64,000 bases of DNA, from positions 312,301 through 376,300 of the forward strand of contig NZ_MSDF01000016.1 of NCBI RefSeq assembly GCF_002022275.1, written 5' to 3'. The notes beneath the pieces were generated by a model, which worked only from the letters and a program-made list of their open reading frames with translations, ran no database searches and was not told the origin of the DNA. Position 1 is the first letter of the stretch, and each line of letters begins with the position of its first letter. The stretch is from Pseudomonas fluorescens. Its GTDB lineage: Bacteria > Pseudomonadota > Gammaproteobacteria > Pseudomonadales > Pseudomonadaceae. Position numbers and translations under genes: made by a program. Shown one piece after another: positions 47,528 through 56,020 of the stretch.

Positions 47528-49198
47528 CTACTCACTGGGCTTCTCCAGTTGAATCCGGCCACTGGAGCAGGCCGCGACGCCGTTGCGGTATGCGAAGTAC
47601 AGCTTTCTGCGTTCGGGGTCGAAGCGCAGGTGCAGTTCGATCGCGTCGCCCGGCCGCACCAGTTGCTGGAACTTGAGTACTTCCATCCCGGCAAAGGTCG
47701 CCGGCAGGTCGAGCAGTTGCTGGCCGAGGTTGAACGCCCATTCCACTTGCACTACCCCCGGCAGCACCGGCGTGACCGGGAAGTGGCCGCTGAAATAGGA
47801 GAGGTCCGGCGGAATGCTCAGTTGCAGGGTCCATTCGCCGTCGGCCTCGACTTGCTCCAGCACTTCGGGAGCTTTCGGCCGAGGGGCCACCAGTAATGCC
47901 TCGACGTGCGCCTGAGGCAGTTTGCCTTGGCTGTTCAGCGGAAGCTGGCGCAGCAAACGCCAGCGGCGCGGCAGGGCCAACGCTTCGCAGTGTTCGCTCA
48001 GGTGTTCGCGCAAGGTCTGCGTCACACTGCGGCGACCCTGGTTGCGCAGGGCGTGCAGGCCGTCGGCACTCAACACCACCAGCGCACCGAGCGACGCACG
48101 GTTTTCCTGCACCACGCCCAGGCGGGTTTCGGCGACCCACGGATGGGTCATCAGCGCCTGTTCAAGCATGGGCAGGGAGATGCGTTTTTCTTCCAGTTTG
48201 ACGATGCGGTCCAGGCGCCCGAGCAGCTCAAAACGCCCATCAGAGTGGATACGCGCAGCGTCGGCAGTCTGTTCAATATGCCCTTCGGGCAAATATGGCG
48301 AGGCAATGCGCAGGGCGCCGTCGGCGTCCTGGCTCAGCTTCACGTCGGCAAACGGCTGCCAGGGTTGCGCGCCCTGGCGCCAGGCGATGCCGCCGGTTTC
48401 GGAGCTGCCGAGGATTTCCGTCGGCCATTGCTGCAAGCGGTCATACAGGTCGCCAGCGGCCTCAACCGGCAGCGTACCGCCGGACGAAAATACCCGCAAT
48501 ACCTGGCTCAGCGCCGGCCAGTCGAGGTTGTCGCCCATGCGCTTGAGCAGCGCCGGGCTGGCGACCCAGGCAAATTGCGGGTGTTCACGGCTGGCCCGTT
48601 GCAGGTCTTCGGGAAACGCCAATTGCTTGCGCACAAAGGTGCGACCGGCGCACAACGGCCACAACACGCGAAACAGCAAACCGTATATATGTTGCGTGGC
48701 GACGCTGCCGATGATGCAGGCGCCCTTGAGGTCCGCGCCCCACAGGGCTTCCAGGGCCTCCACTTCATTGGCCAGTTGGCGCAGGGATTTGTCGATGCGC
48801 TTGGGTTCGCCGCTGGAGCCGGAGGTGCACAGGCTCAATTGGCAGGCGTCCAGATCCAGCGCTGCTGGAGCCAAGGGCGCTTGATACAGCGCGTCGAGGT
48901 CAGCCGCTTCGACCAGCCAGGCGTCAACGGCGTTGTCCCAGCGTTGGCGGGTCTGGGGCTGCAAGTCGGCGGGCAGCAACACGCTGACCCCGGCCCGCCA
49001 GGCGCCCAGCAGCGCGATCGCCAAAGAGCCGGCGTCTTCCAGGTGCACCGCCAGCCGCTGGACGCCACGCGCGTGCAGCCCGGCTGCCAGGCTCAGGGAT
49101 TGCTCCCACAACTGGGCATGGTTCATCGCAGGTTCGGTGGTTACCGGACGCTGTTGCAGCGGCTCAAGCAGCAGGTGCTCAAGTTTCAACCCTTTCAT
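47528..49198 (-). CDS. AMP-dependent acyl/aryl ligase fused to a FabA/Z-like dehydratase
   Basis: A 556-residue two-domain protein. Residues 1-440 are an ANL adenylating enzyme ([17 protein letters not shown] as P-loop, [12 protein letters not shown], and [20 protein letters not shown] with the hinge). It would activate 4-coumarate or a related aryl acid for loading on an ACP. Residues about 445-556 are a hot-dog dehydratase with the motif [14 protein letters not shown] (His472) and downstream VQVEW carrying a Glu. In other clusters these two activities are separate genes. The ATG at 49198 overlaps the preceding membrane-protein stop (ATGA). Confidence 0.9.
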   Translation of the reverse strand: MKGLKLEHLLLEPLQQRPVTTEPAMNHAQLWEQSLSLAAGLHARGVQRLAVHLEDAGSLAIALLGAWRAGVSVLLPADLQPQTRQRWDNAVDAWLVEAADLDALYQAPLAPAALDLDACQLSLCTSGSSGEPKRIDKSLRQLANEVEALEALWGADLKGACIIGSVATQHIYGLLFRVLWPLCAGRTFVRKQLAFPEDLQRASREHPQFAWVASPALLKRMGDNLDWPALSQVLRVFSSGGTLPVEAAGDLYDRLQQWPTEILGSSETGGIAWRQGAQPWQPFADVKLSQDADGALRIASPYLPEGHIEQTADAARIHSDGRFELLGRLDRIVKLEEKRISLPMLEQALMTHPWVAETRLGVVQENRASLGALVVLSADGLHALRNQGRRSVTQTLREHLSEHCEALALPRRWRLLRQLPLNSQGKLPQAHVEALLVAPRPKAPEVLEQVEADGEWTLQLSIPPDLSYFSGHFPVTPVLPGVVQVEWAFNLGQQLLDLPATFAGMEVLKFQQLVRPGDAIELHLRFDPERRKLYFAYRNGVAACSSGRIQLEKPSE

Positions 49199-49740
49199 AC
49201 GCGGCCTCGAACCCTTTGTCGTACCAGCCATTCCACGGCAAACAACAGCCCCATCAGCCCGTAGGCGATCAGGCCGTTGTACAACGTCCACCAGCTCAGC
49301 GGCGCCCACAACGTGAGGGCGGCGGCGAGCAGGCCATTACACAGAAAAAACACGCTCCACACCACGGTGACCTGGCGGGTATACACAACCGCCTTTGGCG
49401 GCAGGTCGGGGTCGGTCATGCGCGCCAGGCGCTCGACCATCGGAGGGCCGTATTTCAGGCTCAAGCCGAACAGTGCCAGCATGAATGCGCTGACCAGGCT
49501 CGGGTACCAGCGCAAGAGCTGCGGGCTGTCGAACCAGGCCAGGGCCAGACAAAACACGATCACCGCCACGGCCATCCAGCGGCTGCCGGGGCGCCGCGCG
49601 CCGGTAAGTGCGCGTAACAGCCACAGGCTGCCGAGCAGCAAACCGAATTGCCACGGCGCGAAGTGTTCGGTGCCGTAATACACCGCAAAGGGGTACAGCA
49701 GCCCCGCCAGCAACAGGCCAAGGCCGATCAACCGGCTCAT
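49195..49740 (-). CDS. Multi-pass membrane protein of the aryl polyene operon
   Basis: A 181-residue hydrophobic protein with about five membrane helices (LIGLGLLLAGLLYPFAVYY, WQFGLLLGSLWLLRAL, WMAVAVIVFCLALAWF, YPSLVSAFMLALFGLSL and the C-terminal WSVFFLCNGLLAAALTLWAPL plus one). It corresponds to the COG4648-type proteins found in these clusters. The function is not known. A DNA-coupled ATGA overlap with both neighbours puts it firmly in the operon between the acyl carriers and the ligase. Confidence 0.82.
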   Translation of the reverse strand: MSRLIGLGLLLAGLLYPFAVYYGTEHFAPWQFGLLLGSLWLLRALTGARRPGSRWMAVAVIVFCLALAWFDSPQLLRWYPSLVSAFMLALFGLSLKYGPPMVERLARMTDPDLPPKAVVYTRQVTVVWSVFFLCNGLLAAALTLWAPLSWWTLYNGLIAYGLMGLLFAVEWLVRQRVRGRV

Positions 49741-49991
49741 GCGGCAGGCTGGACCAGACGGTACACCGCCTCAACCACGTCATTGACGGTGCGCACGGCC
49801 TTGAATTCTTCGGCGGCGATCTTTTTGCCGGTCTGGCGCTTGATATGGTCGATCAGGTCCACGGCATCGATGCTGTCGATTTCCAGGTCCTGGTACAGGT
49901 TGGCGTCAAGGGTGACGCGTTCCGGCGGCAATTCAAACAGTTCCACCAAGGCGTCGCGCAGGGTGTTGAAAATATCGTCACGAGTTTGCAT
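49737..49991 (-). CDS. Acyl carrier protein 2 of the aryl polyene PKS
   Basis: An 84-residue acyl carrier protein with the phosphopantetheine Ser40 in LEIDSIDAVDL. The first helix and acidic second helix are typical. It follows the other carrier after nine bases. Two carriers suggest separate jobs, for example starter loading and chain extension. No phosphopantetheinyl transferase is in the operon, so activation must come from elsewhere. Confidence 0.94.
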   Translation of the reverse strand: MQTRDDIFNTLRDALVELFELPPERVTLDANLYQDLEIDSIDAVDLIDHIKRQTGKKIAAEEFKAVRTVNDVVEAVYRLVQPAA

Positions 49992-50000
49992 GGTACGGTC

Positions 50001-50270
50001 TCAAGCTGCCTGTCGGGCCGTGACGAACGCCGCAAGGCTGGCCACGTTAGTGAAGTGATTGCGGGTGTCCTTGGCGTCGGCATCGATCTTGATGCCGTAC
50101 TTTTTCTGGATCGCCAGGCCCAATTCCAGGGCGTCGACCGAATCCAGGCCCAGGCCTTCGCCGAACAGGGTCTGCTCGCTGCCGATGTCGTCGACGCTGA
50201 TGTCTTCCAGGCCCAGGGCCTCGATGATCAGCGCCTTTATGTCGTGCTCAAGGCTGTGTCTGTCGCTCAT
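50001..50270 (-). CDS. Acyl carrier protein 1 of the aryl polyene PKS
   Basis: An 89-residue acyl carrier protein with the phosphopantetheine Ser44 in GLGLDSVDALEL. It overlaps the upstream acyltransferase gene by 23 bp and is followed after nine bases by the second carrier. It differs clearly in sequence from the second one. Confidence 0.94.
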   Translation of the reverse strand: MSDRHSLEHDIKALIIEALGLEDISVDDIGSEQTLFGEGLGLDSVDALELGLAIQKKYGIKIDADAKDTRNHFTNVASLAAFVTARQAA

Positions 50271-51060
50271 CTTCGGCGAGCTCCTTAATGAAATAGTGGT
50301 GCAGGTAATCGTTGAGCTTGCGTGAAGCCTGGGGCGCGGGCCCGAGTGTGGCGAACGCCTGTGGCTCTATATCGGCACCCACGCGCAAACTAAAGTGAAA
50401 TCGGCGTTTGGGAATGCGATACCAGGGTTCGGCCTTGGTCAGGGTGGTCGGGCTGACTTTGATCACCACGGGGGTGATGATTGTCGCACCGCGCAGCGCA
50501 ATGGCGGCGCCGCCGCGATGAAAGGCGGGCGCAGCGCCGGGGGTGGTGCGGGTGCCCTCGGGAAAGATGATCAGGGTCTGGCCTTCGCGCAGGGCACTGG
50601 CGGCGGCATCAAGCATGTCGGCGCTGCCGTCATTGCTGATGTAGCCGGCGTCGCGCACCGGCCCACGAGTGAACGGGTTCTGGAACAGGCTCTGCTTGAC
50701 CACGCAATTGGTCTGGCGCATCAGGCCGATCAGGAACACCACGTCGATCAGCGACGGGTGGTTGGCGATGATCATCTGGCCCGGGCGGCCGAGTTTTTCG
50801 GCGCCTTCGACGCTGTAAGTCAGCACGCCGCCGCGTTGCATCATGCGGATAAACAGCCAAAACAGTCGGCTGATAGTGTGGCGCGCGCGGCGGCGGTGTT
50901 TTTCAGCACTGCCCGGCAGCAGACTCAGCAACGGAAACACCAGCAAACGCAGGCACAGCCCGCCTACACCGAACATAAAGAAGCTCGCGGCGGTGGCGAA
51001 CAGGCGCCAGTAATAGGCGTCCCGTGGTTTGTCGGTCAGGGCTTGCGTTGCCAGTTCCAT
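50248..51060 (-). CDS. PlsC-like lysophospholipid acyltransferase of the aryl polyene operon
   Basis: A 270-residue membrane-anchored acyltransferase. An N-terminal hydrophobic segment (about 22-50) is followed by the H-x4-D motif (NHPSLID), and FPEGTRTTPG serves as the acyl-acceptor site. It would acylate a glycerophospholipid or the sugar carrier of the pigment. The ATG at 51060 (MELATQALTD) overlaps the first gene's 3' end by 25 bp; longer in-frame readings are rejected because they run deep inside that gene. Confidence 0.9.
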   Translation of the reverse strand: MELATQALTDKPRDAYYWRLFATAASFFMFGVGGLCLRLLVFPLLSLLPGSAEKHRRRARHTISRLFWLFIRMMQRGGVLTYSVEGAEKLGRPGQMIIANHPSLIDVVFLIGLMRQTNCVVKQSLFQNPFTRGPVRDAGYISNDGSADMLDAAASALREGQTLIIFPEGTRTTPGAAPAFHRGGAAIALRGATIITPVVIKVSPTTLTKAEPWYRIPKRRFHFSLRVGADIEPQAFATLGPAPQASRKLNDYLHHYFIKELAEDERQTQP

Positions 51061-51755
51061 ACACGGTTCTTCCAGGCATGTTGGCAGGTGGTCTGCTCGG
51101 TGAGCAGGGCGCGCAGCAGGTTCAGGGCATGGGGCCACTGGCTGTGACTGAGTTGGACAGCGCCGCTGTTTAGTTCCAGCTGCCACTCGTCGCCGGGTGT
51201 CAGCAGCAGGCCGAGGGCGTAGGGGAACGGCACGTCATGGATCCAACCGGCATAGGCTTCAGGCGGCTGTTCTTCGGTAATCACCAGCAACACGGCCGGG
51301 GCGCCTTCGTTGAGCAGCGCGGCGGCTTCGAGCATGCCGTGTTCCAGGCCATCGCCGGCGGCGGCGAGGGCGGTCATTTCGCTGGTTTCATTGCGCAGGA
51401 TCGACCACAGGCCAATCACCGCGTTGTGCACCGACAGGCTGAACTGGGTCGGCGACAAAGGCTCGTTGTTAGCCAGATCGGTCAGGATGTCGAGGGTGCG
51501 CGGGGTTTCGCCGTGCCGGGAAATAAACACCAGTGGCAAGTCTTGCAGGCCTTCGGCCAGCGGCCAGCCGACGCTGAAGGCCATCCGTGCCAGGCGGCTC
51601 AAGCGGCGGCGTTGCATGGCAGGCAGGAATGACACGTCAGGGGAGGCATCGCTGGCGGGCAGCAACGCGGGAGCCTGGCACCAGGCGTGCCAGTCGTGCG
51701 CACTCTCCAGGCCGGGGGCCCAGGCGCGCCATTGGGCGATGTTGAAAGTGATCAC
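51036..51755 (-). CDS. Short ketosynthase-like protein (Ketoacyl-synt_2 type), first gene of the aryl polyene operon
   Basis: A 239-residue protein similar to the N-terminal half of a ketosynthase. It has LPAMQRRRLSRLARMAF and FSLSVHNAVIGLWSI, but at the equivalent of the active-site Cys I see no TACSS-type motif, so it is unlikely to condense by itself. It probably acts as a chain-length factor or scaffold with one of the complete ketosynthases. The start is a GTG at 51755 with a weak ribosome site. It is the promoter-proximal gene. Confidence 0.85.
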   Translation of the reverse strand: MITFNIAQWRAWAPGLESAHDWHAWCQAPALLPASDASPDVSFLPAMQRRRLSRLARMAFSVGWPLAEGLQDLPLVFISRHGETPRTLDILTDLANNEPLSPTQFSLSVHNAVIGLWSILRNETSEMTALAAAGDGLEHGMLEAAALLNEGAPAVLLVITEEQPPEAYAGWIHDVPFPYALGLLLTPGDEWQLELNSGAVQLSHSQWPHALNLLRALLTEQTTCQHAWKNRVWNWQRKP

Positions 51756-51841
51756 TGAGAGGTTATCCCGCCCCTGCGGGCTTCCATGTGCGGCGATTGG
51801 CCCCGAATACCGGGACAGGGAGCAATCACCGAGAGGCGCGC

Positions 51842-51870
51842 ATTATCCCGGTGCTGCGGGGTTCTAGCAA
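51842..51870 (-). promoter_or_regulatory. Candidate sigma-70-type promoter of the aryl polyene operon
   Basis: On the minus strand: TTGCTA (51865-51870), a 17-base spacer, then GATAAT (51842-51847), leaving a leader of about 80 bases. The 350-bp gap 51756-52105 otherwise holds AT-rich sequence and the parA upstream region. I see no gene in it. Confidence 0.6.
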
Positions 51871-52105
51871 ACTTTGGTAAAGATTTGTTCACGGCTGATT
51901 ACAATTTGGTTGGAAAGATTTACAGATTGTCCTTTACCAAGGGGCTGATTGGATCGTCGGCTTTGTCCTGTTCATGTGTGGGGAATGGATGACAGCGAGT
52001 GCGCAGAAGGCTTCTGATGCGTCAGTGCATGGATGAACGAGGTAGCTAACAGGCGCTTTTGCCCTCTACACTCGGAGCATCTTTGATACACGGAGGTTTT
52101 TCCCC

Positions 52106-52876
52106 ATGCGGCGTGTGGTGTTCAATCAGAAAGGCGGTGTTGGCAAGTCCAGCATTGCCTGCAACCTGGCGGCGGTCAGCGCCAGTGAAGGCTATCGAAC
52201 CCTGTTGGTGGACCTCGATGCACAGGCCAACTCAACCCAGTACCTCACCGGGCTGACCGGCAACGACATCCCCATGGGGATCGCGGATTTTTTCAAGCAA
52301 ACCCTGTCTTCCGGACCTTTTTCGAAGAAGAACAAGGTCGATATCTACGAAACGCCCTTCGACAACCTGCACGTGATCACCGCGACTCCGGAACTGGCCG
52401 ACCTGCAGCCCAAGCTTGAGGCCAAGCACAAGATCAATAAGCTGCGAAAGCTGCTGGATGAACTGAGCGAAGATTACGACCGTATTTACCTGGACACCCC
52501 GCCGGCGCTGAATTTCTATGCAGTGTCGGCGCTGATTGCAGCGGATCGTGTGTTGATCCCGTTTGACTGCGACAGCTTCTCGCGCCAGGCGCTGTATGGC
52601 CTGTTGGCGGAAATCGAAGAATTGAAGGAAGACCACAACGAAGGCCTGGAAGTGGAAGGTATCGTGGTCAACCAGTTCCAGGCCCGAGCGACGCTGCCGC
52701 AGCAGATGCTGGATGAGTTGATTGCAGAGGGTTTGCCGGTATTGCCGGTGTACCTGGCGAGTTCGGTGCGCATGCGTGAGTCGCACCAGGAGAGCAAGCC
52801 GCTGATCCACCTGGACCCTCGGCATAAGCTGACGCAGCAGTTTGTGGAATTGCATAACTTGCTGGAAAACAGCTGA
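52106..52876 (+). CDS. Orphan ParA/MinD-family ATPase
   Basis: A 256-residue P-loop ATPase with the deviant Walker A KGGVGKSS at 9-16, Walker A' [12 protein letters not shown] and Walker [12 protein letters not shown]. It resembles chromosomal ParA-like positioning proteins, but no parB or parS-like repeat lies next to it. A GGAGG ribosome site nine bases upstream supports the ATG. A homolog is at the corresponding place in P. aeruginosa as I recall, so it is probably core rather than cluster-related. Cargo unknown. Confidence 0.9.
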   Translation: MRRVVFNQKGGVGKSSIACNLAAVSASEGYRTLLVDLDAQANSTQYLTGLTGNDIPMGIADFFKQTLSSGPFSKKNKVDIYETPFDNLHVITATPELADLQPKLEAKHKINKLRKLLDELSEDYDRIYLDTPPALNFYAVSALIAADRVLIPFDCDSFSRQALYGLLAEIEELKEDHNEGLEVEGIVVNQFQARATLPQQMLDELIAEGLPVLPVYLASSVRMRESHQESKPLIHLDPRHKLTQQFVELHNLLENS

Positions 52877-52899
52877 CACTTGCGAACACTGCATGATCC

Positions 52900-52986
52900 T
52901 GTGGGAGCTGGCTTGCCTGCGATGGCATCACCTCGGTCTACCTGGCAGACCGAGTTGCCTGCATCGCAGGCAAGCCAGCTCCCACA
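52900..52986. repeat. REPIN downstream of the ParA gene
   Basis: TGTGGGAGCTGGCTTGCC at the left and GGCAAGCCAGCTCCCACA at the right. It is identical to the REPIN at 53588-53675 except for one spacer base. Confidence 0.93.
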
Positions 52987-53231
52987 TTTGCTTTTGCATT
53001 TCTTCAGGGGGATTTGGATTTGTCCCACAGAGGCTGTAGGAAGGGTCTGGCAAGTAGGGTTGTGCCTTGTCTCGTTGCCTACAGATAAGCCAGAATCGCC
53101 CGGCTTGTGCGTCTGGATGGGCGTCTCTAAGGTTCTTCGGTCGCTGAATGTTCAGTGATCGGGTTTAGTAGCCCAATCAGACGAAAGTATGTGCTCCGTT
53201 CCAAAAGCTTGGCGTTTTATCGCCTATCTGA

Positions 53232-53310
53232 TGGTGGCTGTGCGCAGGGCACCTTCGGGTGCGCCGGTATTGCTTTCGTTCCCGGTCTACTAACCTGCGT
53301 ATAGCCGCCA
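53232..53310 (+). ncRNA. Predicted three-way-junction RNA element upstream of the DUF6124-like gene
   Basis: Positions 53232-53248 pair with 53294-53310 in a 17-bp helix containing three U-G wobble pairs. Inside are a five-bp hairpin GCACC-UUCG-GGUGC (53249-53262, stable UUCG tetraloop) and a second helix, about five bp, 53263-53267 with 53282-53286. The direct repeat GTTTAGTAGC flanks the element at 53163-53172 and 53317-53326. It accounts, with the REPIN, for most of the 485-bp gap 52877-53361; the remainder (52987-53231) shows nothing else I can name. Confidence 0.6.
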
Positions 53311-53361
53311 CCCTTCGTTTAGTAGCGAAATAGGTGGAGGCCCTATCAGAGAACGAAAAGC

Positions 53362-53571
53362 ATGTTATTCACCGTTAGCGCCAACCTCCCTACCGAAACC
53401 CTCGTGCTCAACAGCTACGAGACTTTCTCTTCCGTTCGTACCTTATTACTCAACCTGTCCAACGACCTCACCGGCGAACACCGCGACGTGGCGCTAGCCA
53501 TCCATCAACTAAGCGAGCTCGGCGTAATGCTGGTGGGCCAAATGATGGACCGCGAAGCCCCACTGGCCTAA
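53362..53571 (+). CDS. Small DUF6124/DUF3077-like protein
   Basis: A 69-residue cytoplasmic protein, MLFTVSANLPTETLVLNSYE..., with a helix-rich body (LLLNLSNDLTGEHRDVALAIHQLSELGVMLVGQMMD). It resembles the C-terminal part of small Pseudomonas DUF6124-type proteins (roughly 100 residues), lacking their Pro-rich N-terminus. The function is unknown. The ribosome site is poor (GAGAAC near 53349), and a GGAGG at 53336-53340 is too far to serve. The structured RNA lies directly upstream. Confidence 0.75.
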   Translation: MLFTVSANLPTETLVLNSYETFSSVRTLLLNLSNDLTGEHRDVALAIHQLSELGVMLVGQMMDREAPLA

Positions 53572-53587
53572 ATCTGGAATACGGTCA

Positions 53588-53675
53588 ATGTGGGAGCTGG
53601 CTTGCCTGCGATGGCATCACCTCGGTGTACCTGGCAGACCGAGTTGCCTGCATCGCAGGCAAGCCAGCTCCCACA
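53588..53675. repeat. REPIN between the DUF6124-like gene and trxC
   Basis: Near-identical copy of 52900-52986, including the spacer. Convergent-gene position. Confidence 0.93.
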
Positions 53676-53685
53676 CTTGACCGCG

Positions 53686-54120
53686 CTACACGCCTTGGCT
53701 TCGCAACCAGCTCATCAACTGCGGCAACGGAAACGCTCCACTCTGGCGCGCCACCTCACGGCCATTCTTGAACAGAATCAAACTCGGAATCGAGCGAATC
53801 CCCAACTGCGCCGACAACTGCTGATTCGCCTCGCTATCCAGCTTCGCCAGCCGACACTTACCCTCCAACTGCCCAGCCGCCTGCTCAAACACCGGCGCAA
53901 ACGACTTGCACGGCCCGCACCACTCGGCCCACACATCCACCAGCAACGGCAAATCGCCTTTGATCTGGCTGGCGTAGTCGCCCTGTTTCAGCTCAAAAGG
54001 CTTGTTCAACAACACCGGCTGCTTGCAGCGCCCGCATTTCGGCGCATCGCCCAGGCGCTCGCCGGGGATGCGGTTAAGGCTGTTGCAATGCGGGCAGGGG
54101 ATTACAAAAGGTTCGGACAT
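53686..54120 (-). CDS. trxC: Thioredoxin 2 with N-terminal zinc finger
   Basis: A 144-residue cytoplasmic disulfide reductase. The N-terminal zinc ribbon has Cys9, Cys12, Cys29 and Cys32; the thioredoxin domain has the WCGPC active site (Cys68 and Cys71) and the cis-Pro in RSIPSLILF. The ATG at 54120 has AAGGAG seven bases upstream. trxC is OxyR-regulated in other bacteria; I did not find a clear OxyR site in the 83 bp to the next gene. Confidence 0.97.
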   Translation of the reverse strand: MSEPFVIPCPHCNSLNRIPGERLGDAPKCGRCKQPVLLNKPFELKQGDYASQIKGDLPLLVDVWAEWCGPCKSFAPVFEQAAGQLEGKCRLAKLDSEANQQLSAQLGIRSIPSLILFKNGREVARQSGAFPLPQLMSWLRSQGV

Positions 54121-54203
54121 CGGGGGGCTCCTTGAATGTGGCCAATGGGTTCAATCTGGAGCCGGCAACGTGGTTTATCAAGACTCGATTACAAGGACTA
54201 CGC

Positions 54204-54434
54204 ATGAACGACGAACTAAAAGTGGCTATTGAGCATTGGCCTTTTGTAGCGCCGCTGCTGCGAAAACCCCAAAACGAAGACGACTACGACTTTCTGGTAG
54301 AGGCAGTCGATGAGTTGGTGGATATGACATGGGAAGATGAAACCCATCCACTGAATGGGCTGTTGGACATTATTGTTGACTGGGTCGAGGCATACGATCT
54401 GGAGCATCGGCGGATGCCTCAGTCGGACGAATAA
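54204..54434 (+). CDS. Small acidic protein resembling the N-terminal part of HigA-type antitoxins
   Basis: A 76-residue, strongly acidic protein (MNDELKVAIEHWPFVAPLLRKPQNEDDYDFLVEAVDELVD...). The EDDYDFLVEAVDELVD stretch recalls the N-terminal segment of HigA/COG5499-type regulators, but the helix-turn-helix that should follow is absent and no toxin gene is adjacent. AAGGA lies before the ATG at 54204. It may be a remnant, a stand-alone domain, or a distinct small family. No named function. Confidence 0.65.
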   Translation: MNDELKVAIEHWPFVAPLLRKPQNEDDYDFLVEAVDELVDMTWEDETHPLNGLLDIIVDWVEAYDLEHRRMPQSDE

Positions 54435-54452
54435 TTCGATTCAAAGCATTCC

Positions 54453-54488
54453 CATTGTGGCGAGGGAGCAAGCTCCCTCGCCACAATG
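54453..54488. repeat. Perfect 17-bp palindrome with a 2-base loop (REP-derived)
   Basis: CATTGTGGCGAGGGAGC, AA, GCTCCCTCGCCACAATG. It is a single REP-like hairpin lying between two convergent genes, and could act as a bidirectional terminator. Confidence 0.85.
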
Positions 54489-54508
54489 TGCGCATCACTC
54501 TTTTGATA

Positions 54509-56020
<1,512 letters not shown>

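Noticed and set aside
47135..47896. A 253-codon plus-strand frame through the REPIN and the ligase 3' end
   Set aside because: Much of it is REP-derived repeats (RSPTRGKPARHNKP); the rest is antisense to real genes.
53590..54135. A 181-codon plus-strand frame opposite trxC
   Set aside because: Starts in a REPIN and is antisense to a clear thioredoxin.
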